Assembly: GCA_963169325.1 (NCBI GenBank)
Contig: CAUJEY010000265.1
Coordinates: forward strand, 1 to 32,102
DNA from: Bacteroidota bacterium
Lineage (GTDB): Bacteria; Bacteroidota; Bacteroidia; Chitinophagales; Saprospiraceae
Length of the DNA stretch: 32,102 bases
Reading direction: 5' to 3'
The first letter of the stretch is position 1. The number at the start of each line of letters is the position of its first letter. Made by a program: the position numbers and the translations under genes. The notes below the pieces were generated by a model. The model saw only the letters and a list, made by a program, of their open reading frames with translations, was not told the DNA's origin and searched no databases. Below, in pieces: positions 18,821 to 25,456 of this stretch.

Positions 18821-20083
18821 TTATTCCTTCAAACCCGCAGCCCGTACCTCCTCCAGGTTTTTGCACCCGGCGAGTCCCATGGTCAGGTCAAAATCGGCCA
18901 TCCAGTTAGCGAGCAGGGCCTCTACACCGGCCTGCCCGTCGATACTCAGGGCATAACAATACGGCCGGCCGATACCGACTGCCGTGGCGCCTAAAGCCAG
19001 GGCTTTAAACACATCCGCCCCACCGCGAAATCCGCTGTCGATTAAAACCGGGGCTTTATCGCGCACCACATTCAAAATATCCGGTAATGCCCGAATGGCA
19101 CTGATGGCTCCGTCTACCTGCCGTCCGCCGTGATTGGATACGTAGATGGCATCTACGCCATAATCCAGGGCTTTCCGGGCATCATCGGGGTGCAGGATAC
19201 CTTTCAATATGATAGGTAAACGGGTATGCTGCCGCAAAAAAGGCAGGTCCGTCCAGGTGATATTCGGACGGGAATACAGCCGGATAAACGTGCGAACGGC
19301 GCGCAACCCGGCGCCGGAACGCAAATTTGCCCAAAAAGAACCCGGGTATTTTCGATTGGCGCTGATAAGGGTTTGGATGGCGCTCCAGGTTATGGGCGGC
19401 TTGGTCGCAGGCGCCTGGTCGGGCTCGTCCATTAGGCGACGAAAAACGGGATCCGAGGTATATTGAGCGATGCCCATACCTTTTAAAAAAGGCAGCGCGC
19501 CCAACTCCAGATCGCGGGTGCGCCAGCCCAGCATTGTGGTATCGAGGGTGACGACAATACCGGAACAGCCGGACGCTTCGGCGCGTTGTAAAAAACTGAG
19601 TACCAAATCATTTGAGCGGCTCCAATACAGCTGAAAAAAACGCGGCGTATCCTGCATGGCTGCGGCACAGGTTTCCATCGGAACGGAAGCCTGGTTGGAA
19701 AAGATATAGGGTATCCCCAATTTAGCCGCCGCCCGGGCTACGGCCAGGTCCGCTTCCGGATGCGCCATTTCCAAAACCCCTACCGGAGCCAAAAACAACG
19801 GCGCCGGGAACGTTTTTCCAAACAGCGCAAGAGAAGTATCCCGCACTTCTACATTACGCAGCATCCGGGGCACAATTCGCCAATGGCCGAAATCATCGGT
19901 ATTCGCCCGAACGGTGGCATCCTGTCCGGCGCCACCGGCTATGTAGGCAAATGCTTCGGGGCGCATTCCCAGCCGCGCGCGTTGTTCGAGTAGTGCGGGA
20001 TCGAAAGGAATGCGCTGCCGGATGCCGGCTGCACCATCGAGATAAATGGCCCGTTGCCTGTCGAGGGAGTTAATTTTTTGCAT
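18821..20083 (-). CDS. FMN-dependent 2-hydroxy acid oxidase (lactate 2-monooxygenase / LldD-like)
   Basis: A 420-residue TIM-barrel flavoprotein that oxidises an L-2-hydroxy acid, probably lactate. FMN and catalytic features are intact: PLFLAPVG (95-102), QLYW (151-154), VVTLDTTMLGWRTRDLE (177-193), LKGI (K294), the family signature SNHGGRQVDGA with H318 and R321, and DSGFRGGADVFKALALGA near 350. The length and the insert around 195-285 recall lactate 2-monooxygenase more than the shorter LldD dehydrogenases, but the product (pyruvate or acetate plus CO2) cannot be decided from sequence. It has no signal peptide and is therefore cytosolic. It is divergent from rlpA, with a 162-bp shared upstream region. 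Confidence 0.88.
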   Translation of the reverse strand: MQKINSLDRQRAIYLDGAAGIRQRIPFDPALLEQRARLGMRPEAFAYIAGGAGQDATVRANTDDFGHWRIVPRMLRNVEVRDTSLALFGKTFPAPLFLAPVGVLEMAHPEADLAVARAAAKLGIPYIFSNQASVPMETCAAAMQDTPRFFQLYWSRSNDLVLSFLQRAEASGCSGIVVTLDTTMLGWRTRDLELGALPFLKGMGIAQYTSDPVFRRLMDEPDQAPATKPPITWSAIQTLISANRKYPGSFWANLRSGAGLRAVRTFIRLYSRPNITWTDLPFLRQHTRLPIILKGILHPDDARKALDYGVDAIYVSNHGGRQVDGAISAIRALPDILNVVRDKAPVLIDSGFRGGADVFKALALGATAVGIGRPYCYALSIDGQAGVEALLANWMADFDLTMGLAGCKNLEEVRAAGLKE

Positions 20084-20184
20084 GTACAGCCACGAAATAG
20101 TTATTGAAGTACGTTATTGCATCGCAGATGGTGCAGTTAAAATCTGTTGATTTTATCCAAATATTTGAAAATCAGGCATTTCAC

Positions 20185-20216
20185 TTGCATTTCAAAATCA
20201 ACTTGTATTATCTTTG
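20185..20216 (+). promoter_or_regulatory. Bacteroidota-type promoter for rlpA
   Basis: TTG at 20185-20187 and TATCTTTG at 20209-20216 are separated by 21 nt. Both match the Bacteroidota -33 (TTG) and -7 (TAnnTTTG) elements and the usual 17-23 nt spacing. Transcription would start about 20-25 nt upstream of the ATG at 20246. Confidence 0.7.
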
Positions 20217-20245
20217 TTATCAATTCTTAACATTAAAACCACCTT

Positions 20246-21124
20246 ATGATGTACCGATCCATAATCCTGCTCGCCGGAATCCTTGCGCTCAATACAGCGT
20301 TTACCTTTACGCTTGCGGCACAATCCAAAAAAACCACTGCCGAATACGGCAAATGCGGCTATTACGCCGATAACCTGCACGGCCGTAAAACTTCAAGTGG
20401 CGAAAAGTACGATAAAAGTCTGCTTACCTGCGCGCACAAAACCCTTGCATTTGGTACGAAAATCCGGGTGACCCGTTTAGACAATAAAAAATCGGTCATA
20501 GTGCGGGTAAACGACCGCGGCCCATACATGGATGGTTATGTGGTCGACCTTTCCCGCAAAGCAGCCGAAAAAATCGGGTTGATCCGGGACGGCGTAACGC
20601 GGGTGAAAATTGAAGTAATGGAAACTCAACAAGCGGCAAAAGCAATTGCCGTTTCAAACCGCTCGACCCCGGAAACTGATCCTGCGCCTGCGACATACAG
20701 CGTCCCGGCAACCAAATTATCGGCAAAAGTGCAGGCTGCCAAATCGGGAAAAACGGTTGCTCCGGCAACCTACAGCACCGCAGCAAAAAGCCTGGCGCTG
20801 ACACCGGCTACCGCGACGGCGGATAACGCCGCCCAGGCATCAGAAACGTATCAAATATCGCTGAAACCAGTGGCCAAAAGTGGATTTGGACTACAGGTGA
20901 GCTCGCTGAATTCATCGGAAAATTTATTTAAAGAAGTCAGCAAATTACAGGCGACCTGGCCCGGGAAAGTGGTGGTCAATCACGAAGAAATGAAAGACCT
21001 CGGCACTGTTACTTTTAAGTTGATTCTTGGACCGTATCCCACCCGGAAAGCGGCTGAGGCGCAGATACGCAAAGCGTCGTCCAAAGGTTATAAATCTGCT
21101 TTTGTGGTGGATTTAAGTCAGTAA
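20246..21124 (+). CDS. rlpA: RlpA-like septal ring protein with SPOR domain
   Basis: A 292-residue exported protein. The signal peptide covers about 1-27 (ending TLAAQ). Residues ~33-125 form the double-psi beta-barrel of RlpA: GYYADNLHGRKTSSGEKYD with the conserved Glu, then FGTKIRVTRLDNKKSVIVRVNDRGPY with the conserved Asp, the residues required for lytic transglycosylase activity in Pseudomonas RlpA. A low-complexity Ala/Thr/Ser/Pro linker follows (~130-210). The C-terminal SPOR domain (~212-292, FGLQVSSLNSSENLFKE...FKLILGPYPTRKAAEA) binds denuded peptidoglycan at the septum. A second ATG three bases downstream could also be the start. It probably helps daughter-cell separation. It is driven by the promoter ending at 20216. 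Confidence 0.9.
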   Translation: MMYRSIILLAGILALNTAFTFTLAAQSKKTTAEYGKCGYYADNLHGRKTSSGEKYDKSLLTCAHKTLAFGTKIRVTRLDNKKSVIVRVNDRGPYMDGYVVDLSRKAAEKIGLIRDGVTRVKIEVMETQQAAKAIAVSNRSTPETDPAPATYSVPATKLSAKVQAAKSGKTVAPATYSTAAKSLALTPATATADNAAQASETYQISLKPVAKSGFGLQVSSLNSSENLFKEVSKLQATWPGKVVVNHEEMKDLGTVTFKLILGPYPTRKAAEAQIRKASSKGYKSAFVVDLSQ

Positions 21125-21161
21125 ATCCCGGGGTTAATCAGGTTTTTCCATATGAAAGTTC

Positions 21162-21214
21162 CTGAATATCAAAGGTCGAACAGCGAATGTCACTGTTCGA
21201 CCTTTGATATTCAG
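21162..21214. terminator. Perfect 22-bp hairpin after rlpA
   Basis: A perfect 22-bp inverted repeat (21162-21183 and 21193-21214, core AAAGGTCGAACAG) surrounds a 9-base loop, 38 bp beyond the rlpA stop. It is far longer than a usual terminator stem and has no T-run; it may end transcription from both sides or be a dispersed palindrome. The 311-bp gap 21125-21435 contains only this and the next hairpin. Confidence 0.75.
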
Positions 21215-21249
21215 AAACTTTGATACATAGAACCCAAAAAGGGAATTAC

Positions 21250-21400
21250 TACTACTTTGCCACAATAACTATTTCAGCCTTTTTTTAAACCACAGAGTAC
21301 ACAAAGTACACATTAGTTTCTCCAATTAGTGGTACTAATGTGTACTTTGTGTACTCTGTGGTTTAAAAAAGGCTGAAGAATCCAAAGTGTCAAAGTAGTA
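21250..21400. repeat. Long hairpin with CACAGAG-type palindrome between convergent genes
   Basis: An inner stem of ~44 bp pairs 21273-21317 with 21334-21377 with one bulged T (core ACCACAGAGTACACAAAG). An outer 10-bp stem pairs 21250-21259 with 21391-21400 (TACTACTTTG). The two are separated by a mismatched internal loop. It lies between the convergent rlpA and Fe-S protein genes. The CCACAGAG...ACACAAAG phrase is a familiar intergenic palindrome in many genomes (general knowledge, not checked here). Confidence 0.8.
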
Positions 21401-21435
21401 TTAAGTCTGCCAATGCCCAAATTTCACCTCGAAAA

Positions 21436-21798
21436 TCAGGCAGAGAATGAGGTTCCGCAGCCGCAGGTAGAAGCGGCATTCGGGTTATTGAACGTAAACC
21501 CGCGATTTTGCAGGCCGCTCACAAAGTCGACTTCCATGCCGAGCAGGTAGATCGCGTGCGCCTTATTCATGACCACGCGAATACCGTTGATTTCAAAAAT
21601 TTCATCGTTCTCCGCCGGTTCATCAAATCCTAATACATAGGAAAACCCGGAGCAGCCGCCGCCCTTAACGCCCACACGCAAGCAGTGGTCGTCCGGAATA
21701 TTTTGTTCCTGGCGAATCAGGTTTAATTGTTCCACCGCGCCGGCGGTTAAGGATACAGGCGCCGAAACGGCCGTTGTTTTTTCAAGCAGAGTTTCCAT
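21436..21798 (-). CDS. Iron-sulfur cluster insertion / A-type carrier protein (ErpA/IscA family)
   Basis: A 120-residue A-type carrier that holds and delivers Fe-S clusters to target proteins in the cytosol. The three cluster-ligand cysteines are present: GGGCSGFSY, and CGCG near the C-terminus (STCGCGTSF). Surrounding family residues (GVKGGGCSGF, FDEP, MNKAHAIYLLGMEVDFV, GFTFNNPNA) match the family. I chose the ATG at 21798 rather than 21813, because the promoter at 21824-21852 would put the transcription start only a few bases before 21813, leaving almost no leader. Its divergent neighbour is a small membrane-anchored protein. It cannot be assigned to ErpA, IscA or SufA by sequence alone. 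Confidence 0.88.
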   Translation of the reverse strand: METLLEKTTAVSAPVSLTAGAVEQLNLIRQEQNIPDDHCLRVGVKGGGCSGFSYVLGFDEPAENDEIFEINGIRVVMNKAHAIYLLGMEVDFVSGLQNRGFTFNNPNAASTCGCGTSFSA

Positions 21799-21823
21799 AT
21801 AAGGTATGATCACAAGTGCGTTG

Positions 21824-21852
21824 CAAATTTAAGGACATTAAACGGAAAACAA
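21824..21852 (-). promoter_or_regulatory. Bacteroidota-type promoter for the ErpA/IscA gene
   Basis: On the minus strand TTG (21850-21852) and TAAATTTG (21824-21831) are spaced by 18 nt, an exact match to the -33/-7 pattern. Transcription would start near 21817, about 20 nt before the ATG at 21798. Confidence 0.7.
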
Positions 21853-21859
21853 GTCAAAT

Positions 21860-21886
21860 TTGTTTAGCCCAGTCTGTTTACCTTTG
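21860..21886 (+). promoter_or_regulatory. Bacteroidota-type promoter for the small membrane protein gene
   Basis: TTG (21860-21862) and TACCTTTG (21879-21886) are 16 nt apart, one below the usual range, with an exact -7 element. The start would fall about 30 nt upstream of the ATG at 21924. It lies back to back with the ErpA/IscA promoter in less than 65 bp. Confidence 0.6.
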
Positions 21887-21923
21887 CCGCCCGTTTTACA
21901 AATTTGATCTTTCCCCTCGCATT

Positions 21924-22448
21924 ATGGAATTGTTTTTTGAAATATTGAAGTACACGATCCCGGCCCTTATCGTTTTTTTAACGGCCCATTTTTTACTTAA
22001 ACAACTCCTCGACGAACGGCAGCGCATCGATCGTATGCTGCTTCGGCAAGATGCGCAGAAGATCACCCTCCCGCTCCGGCTACAGGCCTACGAGCGCCTG
22101 ACACTGCTTTGCGACCGTGTTGAAATCCACAATGCGTTGTTGCGCATCCGGACGCCGGGTATGACCGTTTCCGACTTGACGGGCGCCTTGTTGCTCGGCA
22201 TCAGCCAGGAATTTGAACACAATACCTCCCAGCAACTTTTTGTATCCGAAACCCTCTGGCAAATTATCCGGGTGGCGCGGGAACAAACCATGATGCTCAT
22301 TTCACAAGCCGGCGAAGGCCTCGACCCCAAGGAGGATGCCGAAGCGCTCGTCGGTAAACTGTTCGCCGCAATAGACGAGCAGGGATTTCCCACCCCGCTG
22401 CAACGGGCGATCATCGCCGTGCGAATGGAAGCCGGCCAACTTTTTTAA
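21924..22448 (+). CDS. Membrane-anchored hypothetical protein (DUF7935-like)
   Basis: A 174-residue protein from the ATG at 21924; a longer reading from 21816 would cross the divergent promoters. One N-terminal TM helix (about residues 8-26, KYTIPALIVFLTAHFLL) precedes a soluble helical domain: LPLRLQAYERLTLLCDRVEI, LLLGISQEFEHNTSQQLFVSETLWQIIRVAREQ. This resembles a Bacteroidota-specific family I know as DUF7935, whose members share the LPLRLQAYERL and EFEHNxSQQ patterns. The function is unknown. It is anchored in the inner membrane with the bulk probably cytosolic. No partner gene is evident; the divergent ErpA/IscA gene shares the promoter region. Confidence 0.65.
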   Translation: MELFFEILKYTIPALIVFLTAHFLLKQLLDERQRIDRMLLRQDAQKITLPLRLQAYERLTLLCDRVEIHNALLRIRTPGMTVSDLTGALLLGISQEFEHNTSQQLFVSETLWQIIRVAREQTMMLISQAGEGLDPKEDAEALVGKLFAAIDEQGFPTPLQRAIIAVRMEAGQLF

Positions 22449-23004
22449 ATAAATACCGTAAAACGCTGGCAACCTATGAGTTAGGTTGATACAATAACAT
22501 AACAATTCATTTACAAGGTTTTTTAAGTGCCTGTTACGCCCTAAAAAGCACATATTCCGATCGTTTTCTTCTACTTTCGGTTTTTCTCTTCCACTTGGGC
22601 CTGGTTAAGACCTTAATCGCTGAATGTCAGTGTTTAAGGTACGGAACCGGGCTAAATCACCGCTCTTTGCCCGCCTGAATCCCCAAAACCAATTCCATTG
22701 ATTATTTTTCACATTAGCAGGTTAAATGATATTTTCAAAATATACACCGGGTTTTTCAAATTATTATTTTCTTAATTCATCATTTTGCCAATTCACCCTT
22801 TCTTGCAAAAAACCGGTATTACCCAAAACTGCCAAAATCCGGGGTTTATAAAACCCTTTTGAAAGCACAAAAATTTTTAGTCGAAAAAAAGAGATTCCGC
22901 TTCGGCGATTGGCAGAAAAGTTAAAACTTTGTCACCCTGATTTGATCGACTACGATTTTCGATACAAAAATTTATTGGATTCCCTCCACACCGAATGCAC
23001 CATT
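22449..23004. other. Long AT-rich region upstream of dnaA
   Basis: This 556-bp gap has no supported gene. It holds a 13-bp imperfect hairpin (22610-22622 with 22628-22640, outer stem ACCTTAA/TTAAGGT) and several A/T runs. A TTG at 22909 opens an in-frame extension of dnaA, but the sequence it adds does not resemble DnaA. I looked for DnaA boxes (TTATCCACA) and found only copies with two or more mismatches, so I do not call an origin. Confidence 0.5.
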
Positions 23005-24438
23005 ATGGGTATGACGAAGGACTGCCAAATGGTATGGGACAGCTGTCTGCGTATCATTAAAAAAAACGTAACACCACAGAGTTTTAAAACGTGGTTTGAG
23101 CCGATTCGGCCTGTTCACCTGGATAACAACGAGTTAACCATACAGGTGCCGAACAAGTTTTTTTATGAGTGGCTCGAAGAGCACTATGTACAATTATTAA
23201 AAACAAGTATCCGCCAGGAATTGGGGGATCGGGGCCGGTTATTATACCATATATTAGAAGGGTCCAAACAAGAGCCGGCTGCCTTGCCGCGGCCGAGCAA
23301 CAAACCCTCTGCTGAAAAAGACAACGAACCGGTACCCGGCGTTTTCGATGCGGAGATGATTAAAAATCCGTTTGTCATTCCGGGTATTCGCCGGATCAAG
23401 GTGGATCCGCAGCTCAATCCGAACTACGGTTTCGACAATTTTATCGAAGGCGATTGCAACCGGCTGGCCCGGAGCGCCGGCATGGCCATTGCCAAAAAGC
23501 CGGGTGGCACTGCTTTTAACCCCCTGGTTATTTTTGGTGATGTGGGCCTGGGGAAAACGCACTTAGCCCAAGCCATCGGCGCCGAGGTATTGAAACGTTT
23601 TGAAAATAAGGCCGTACTGTATGTATCGGCTGAAAAATTTACGAACCAAATCATCCAGGCCATAAAAAACAACGCCGTCAATGATTTCGTCAATTTTTAC
23701 CAGATGATCGACGTGCTCATCCTCGACGATATCCAGTTCCTGTCGGGCAAACAAAAGACCCAGGAAATATTTTTCCATATTTTTAACCAGTTGCACCAAA
23801 ACGGCAAACAAATCGTCCTGACCTCCGACCGCGCGCCGAAAGACCTGGAGGGCATTGAAGACCGTCTGATTTCCCGCTTCAAGTGGGGACTCAGCGCCGA
23901 CCTGCAAGCGCCCGACCTGGAAACGCGTATGGCTATCTTGGGTGCAAAAATGGAACAGGAGGGCGTCGACATCCCGAACGACGTACTGGAATTCATCTGC
24001 TACAACATCAAAAATAATATTCGTGAACTGGAAGGCGTCATGATCAGCCTGCTGGCGCAATCCACCCTGATCCGCCGCGACGTGGACATCGAATTGGCCA
24101 AAGAGGTGATCCGCAACTTCGTGACCACGATCAACAAGGAAATCACGGTTGAATTTATCCAGGAATTGGTGGCCGAACACTTCAGCGTACCGGTTCAGCG
24201 GCTGCACCAGGAAACCCGCAAGCGAAATATCGTCATTGCCCGGCAGCTCTCGATGTTCCTCGCCAAAAAACTGACCAACAAATCGCTCAAATCCATCGGC
24301 GAAAACTTCGGTGGCCGCGACCACAGCACCGTCATCTACTCCTGTAAAGCCGTACAAGACATGATGGACACCGACCTGATCTTCAAGGACACGGTATCCG
24401 AGCTGGAAAAAAAGATCAAAATGAGTTTAAATACCTGA
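23005..24438 (+). CDS. dnaA: Chromosomal replication initiator DnaA
   Basis: A 477-residue protein from the ATG at 23005 (23011 is equally possible). Domain I (1-90) has the Bacteroidota-like start VWDSCLRIIKKNVTPQSFKTWFEP. A linker (~95-130) precedes the AAA+ domain: Walker A GDVGLGKTH (about 176-184), Walker B VLILDDIQF (about 236-244), sensor 1 VLTSDRAPKDL, and the arginine-finger region RLISRFKWGL. Domain IV ends with the DnaA signature FGGRDHSTVIYS (about 433-444), which inserts into DnaA boxes. It initiates replication by oligomerising on oriC and loading DnaB. All catalytic motifs are intact. It is followed by tRNA genes, with no dnaN, recF or gyrB beside it. Confidence 0.98.
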   Translation: MGMTKDCQMVWDSCLRIIKKNVTPQSFKTWFEPIRPVHLDNNELTIQVPNKFFYEWLEEHYVQLLKTSIRQELGDRGRLLYHILEGSKQEPAALPRPSNKPSAEKDNEPVPGVFDAEMIKNPFVIPGIRRIKVDPQLNPNYGFDNFIEGDCNRLARSAGMAIAKKPGGTAFNPLVIFGDVGLGKTHLAQAIGAEVLKRFENKAVLYVSAEKFTNQIIQAIKNNAVNDFVNFYQMIDVLILDDIQFLSGKQKTQEIFFHIFNQLHQNGKQIVLTSDRAPKDLEGIEDRLISRFKWGLSADLQAPDLETRMAILGAKMEQEGVDIPNDVLEFICYNIKNNIRELEGVMISLLAQSTLIRRDVDIELAKEVIRNFVTTINKEITVEFIQELVAEHFSVPVQRLHQETRKRNIVIARQLSMFLAKKLTNKSLKSIGENFGGRDHSTVIYSCKAVQDMMDTDLIFKDTVSELEKKIKMSLNT

Positions 24439-24517
24439 TTCAGGAATTTTTTGGCGCCTGAATTTGTTGAAGCGGATGCAAACGTATTATATTTGCGTCC
24501 GCTTTTGAAATCAGCCA

Positions 24518-24606
24518 GGATAGGTGGGTGAGTGGCTGAAACCACCGGTTTGCTAAACCGACGCACGGATTAAACTGTGCCCCGGGTTCGAATCCCGGCC
24601 TATCCG
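24518..24606 (+). tRNA. tRNA-Ser (GCT anticodon)
   Basis: An 89-nt gene. Acceptor GGATAGG pairs with CCTATCC (24599-24605), and the discriminator is G24606. The anticodon loop TTGCTAA has GCT at 24552-24554, reading AGC/AGU. The long variable arm (about 24562-24582) and T-loop TTCGAAT are typical of class II Ser tRNA. CCA is not encoded. Confidence 0.95.
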
Positions 24607-24607
24607 C

Positions 24608-24636
24608 AAAAGCCCGCGCAGGCGGGCTTTTATTTT
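24608..24636 (+). terminator. Terminator between tRNA-Ser and tRNA-Pro
   Basis: AAAAGCCCGC (24608-24617) and GCGGGCTTTT (24622-24631) form a 10-bp stem with a 4-base loop, ending in TTTT-A-TTTT. This suggests the Ser and Pro tRNAs are separately transcribed. Confidence 0.75.
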
Positions 24637-24639
24637 CTT

Positions 24640-24713
24640 CGGGATGTAGCGCAGTCCGGTAGCGCACCTGCTTTGGGAGCAGGGGGTCCCAGGTTCGAAT
24701 CCTGGTATCCCGA
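24640..24713 (+). tRNA. tRNA-Pro (TGG anticodon)
   Basis: A 74-nt gene. Acceptor CGGGATG pairs with TATCCCG; C1-G72 is typical of bacterial tRNA-Pro. The anticodon stem CCTGC/GCAGG holds the loop TTTGGGA with TGG at 24674-24676. T-arm CCAGG-TTCGAAT-CCTGG, discriminator A24713. CCA is not encoded. It is the intact parent of the two variant copies downstream. Confidence 0.95.
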
Positions 24714-24716
24714 CAG

Positions 24717-24748
24717 AGAGTGAGTCAGCAATGGCTCGCTCTTTTTTT
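24717..24748 (+). terminator. Terminator after tRNA-Pro
   Basis: AGAGTGAG (24717-24724) pairs with CTCGCTCT (24735-24742, one G-T pair) around a 10-base loop, followed by a run of Ts to 24748. Confidence 0.7.
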
Positions 24749-24762
24749 ATGGGTGGACTTTT

Positions 24763-24838
24763 AGGGATGTCGCGCAGTCCGGCAGCGCATCCCGATTTCA
24801 GATCGGGAGGGTCCCAGGTTCGAATCCTGGTATCCCGA
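24763..24838 (+). tRNA. tRNA-Pro-like gene with TCA anticodon and 6-bp anticodon stem
   Basis: This is a 76-nt copy of the tRNA-Pro body: the acceptor arm (except base 1), D-arm GCGC...GCGC, variable GGGTC, T-arm and discriminator A are the same. Differences are A1 instead of C1 (unpaired with G72), C at position 9, and a replaced anticodon arm TCCCGA-TTTCAGA-TCGGGA, which gives a 6-bp stem and a 7-nt loop with TCA at 24798-24800, complementary to UGA. The Pro-tRNA-synthetase determinants G35/G36 are lost. It could be an opal suppressor, a decayed tRNA or a mobile-unit copy; function is unproven. It has its own terminator. Confidence 0.6.
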
Positions 24839-24842
24839 CAAG

Positions 24843-24868
24843 AAGGCCACCATATCGGTGGCCTTTTT
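24843..24868 (+). terminator. Terminator after the TCA tRNA-like gene
   Basis: AAGGCCACC (24843-24851) and GGTGGCCTT (24857-24865) form a perfect 9-bp stem with a 5-base loop, followed by Ts. It lies directly upstream of the GIY-YIG start codon, so the nuclease gene needs its own promoter or read-through. Confidence 0.8.
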
Positions 24869-24873
24869 CGTTT

Positions 24874-25125
24874 ATGGCATACCTATATATTTTATTCTCA
24901 CCCTCGGTCGATAAATATTATGTCGGCCACACTACGCTACCACCTGAAGAACGGTTACGAAAACACCTTTCCAACCATGACGGCTTCACTGCCAAAGCCA
25001 AAGATTGGACGATTGTTCACGTGGAGTCTTTCCAAACCAAAGACCTTGCAGCTGCCAGAGAGCGGCAGATAAAATCCTGGAAATCAAAAATCAAAATCAT
25101 CAAACTTATTCAAAGTGCGATGTAG
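24874..25125 (+). CDS. Small GIY-YIG nuclease (stand-alone)
   Basis: An 83-residue protein that is essentially a bare GIY-YIG domain of the YhbQ/UPF0213 type. LYIL (residues 4-7) and YYVGHT (15-20) are the two GIY-YIG strands, R28 is the likely catalytic Arg (PEERLRKH), and E63 in ARERQIKSWK is the metal-binding Glu; all are present. Such nucleases cut DNA and occur as repair-type proteins or as the catalytic part of homing endonucleases; no extra DNA-binding domain is fused here. Its last three codons (GCG ATG TAG) are also the acceptor stem and bases 8-10 of a tRNA-Pro fragment, so its stop codon is supplied by tRNA sequence. It lies between two tRNA-like copies. Confidence 0.85.
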   Translation: MAYLYILFSPSVDKYYVGHTTLPPEERLRKHLSNHDGFTAKAKDWTIVHVESFQTKDLAAARERQIKSWKSKIKIIKLIQSAM

Positions 25126-25166
25126 CGCAGTCCGGCAGCGCATCCCGATTTTGGATCGGGAGGGTC
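25119..25166 (+). pseudogene. Truncated tRNA-Pro-like copy (5' two-thirds)
   Basis: Bases 25119-25166 repeat the tRNA-like gene from the end of the acceptor stem through the D-arm, the same 6-bp anticodon stem TCCCGA/TCGGGA and the variable loop GGGTC, then stop matching. The loop is TTTTGGA (TTG in the anticodon position, or TGG if the loop is shifted by one). The T-arm and 3' acceptor are missing, so it cannot make a tRNA. It overlaps the GIY-YIG 3' end and marks the boundary to the AT-rich island. Confidence 0.85.
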
Positions 25167-25190
25167 TGAATCAATTAACCAACCCTCAGG

Positions 25191-25434
25191 TGTTCACTTT
25201 GGACCGGAAAAGAGCTAACATCGTACGGAAAAAGTGTCCACTTTGCACCAAAATAAAGCTAACATTATTCCGAACCGGCGTTCACTTTGCGCCGGAAAAC
25301 GTTCACTTTGCGCGGGATTTTTAACCCAAATTCAATCTGAAAAAAGTGTTTAGTTTGCTCCGGAAAAATGACCGATTTTGACCCCGAATTTACTGTTCAC
25401 TTTCACCGGCTATGACTGTCCACTTTGCGCCGGA
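25191..25434 (+). repeat. Seven direct repeats of TGTTCACTTTGCGCCGGAAA type, probable IS21-type end
   Basis: Imperfect ~20-bp copies begin at 25192, 25236, 25280, 25301, 25348, 25395 and 25418, all in the same direction with core GTTCACTTTGCGCCGG. IS21-family elements are known for several such repeats at each end, where the transposase binds, and for ends that begin with TG, as at 25191. No istA or istB gene follows, so this would be a remnant or one end of a disrupted element. The ATG at 25412 lies inside the last repeats and is less likely a start than 25457. Confidence 0.6.
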
Positions 25435-25456
25435 TTATGCAACATTTTTTGCGATC

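Noticed and set aside
22909-23004. TTG start adding 32 residues to DnaA
   Set aside because: The added residues do not resemble DnaA; domain I starts right after the ATG at 23005/23011.
22449-23004. Possible replication origin upstream of dnaA
   Set aside because: No DnaA boxes with fewer than two mismatches and no unwinding-type repeat; in Bacteroidota dnaA is often away from oriC.
23563-24357. A 264-codon open frame opposite dnaA
   Set aside because: It lies wholly inside dnaA, antisense to its AAA+ domain, and has no recognisable motif.
24763-24838. Selenocysteine tRNA (anticodon TCA)
   Set aside because: It has a short variable arm, a 7-bp acceptor and a tRNA-Pro body, unlike tRNA-Sec, and no selA/selB or SECIS-like element is seen.
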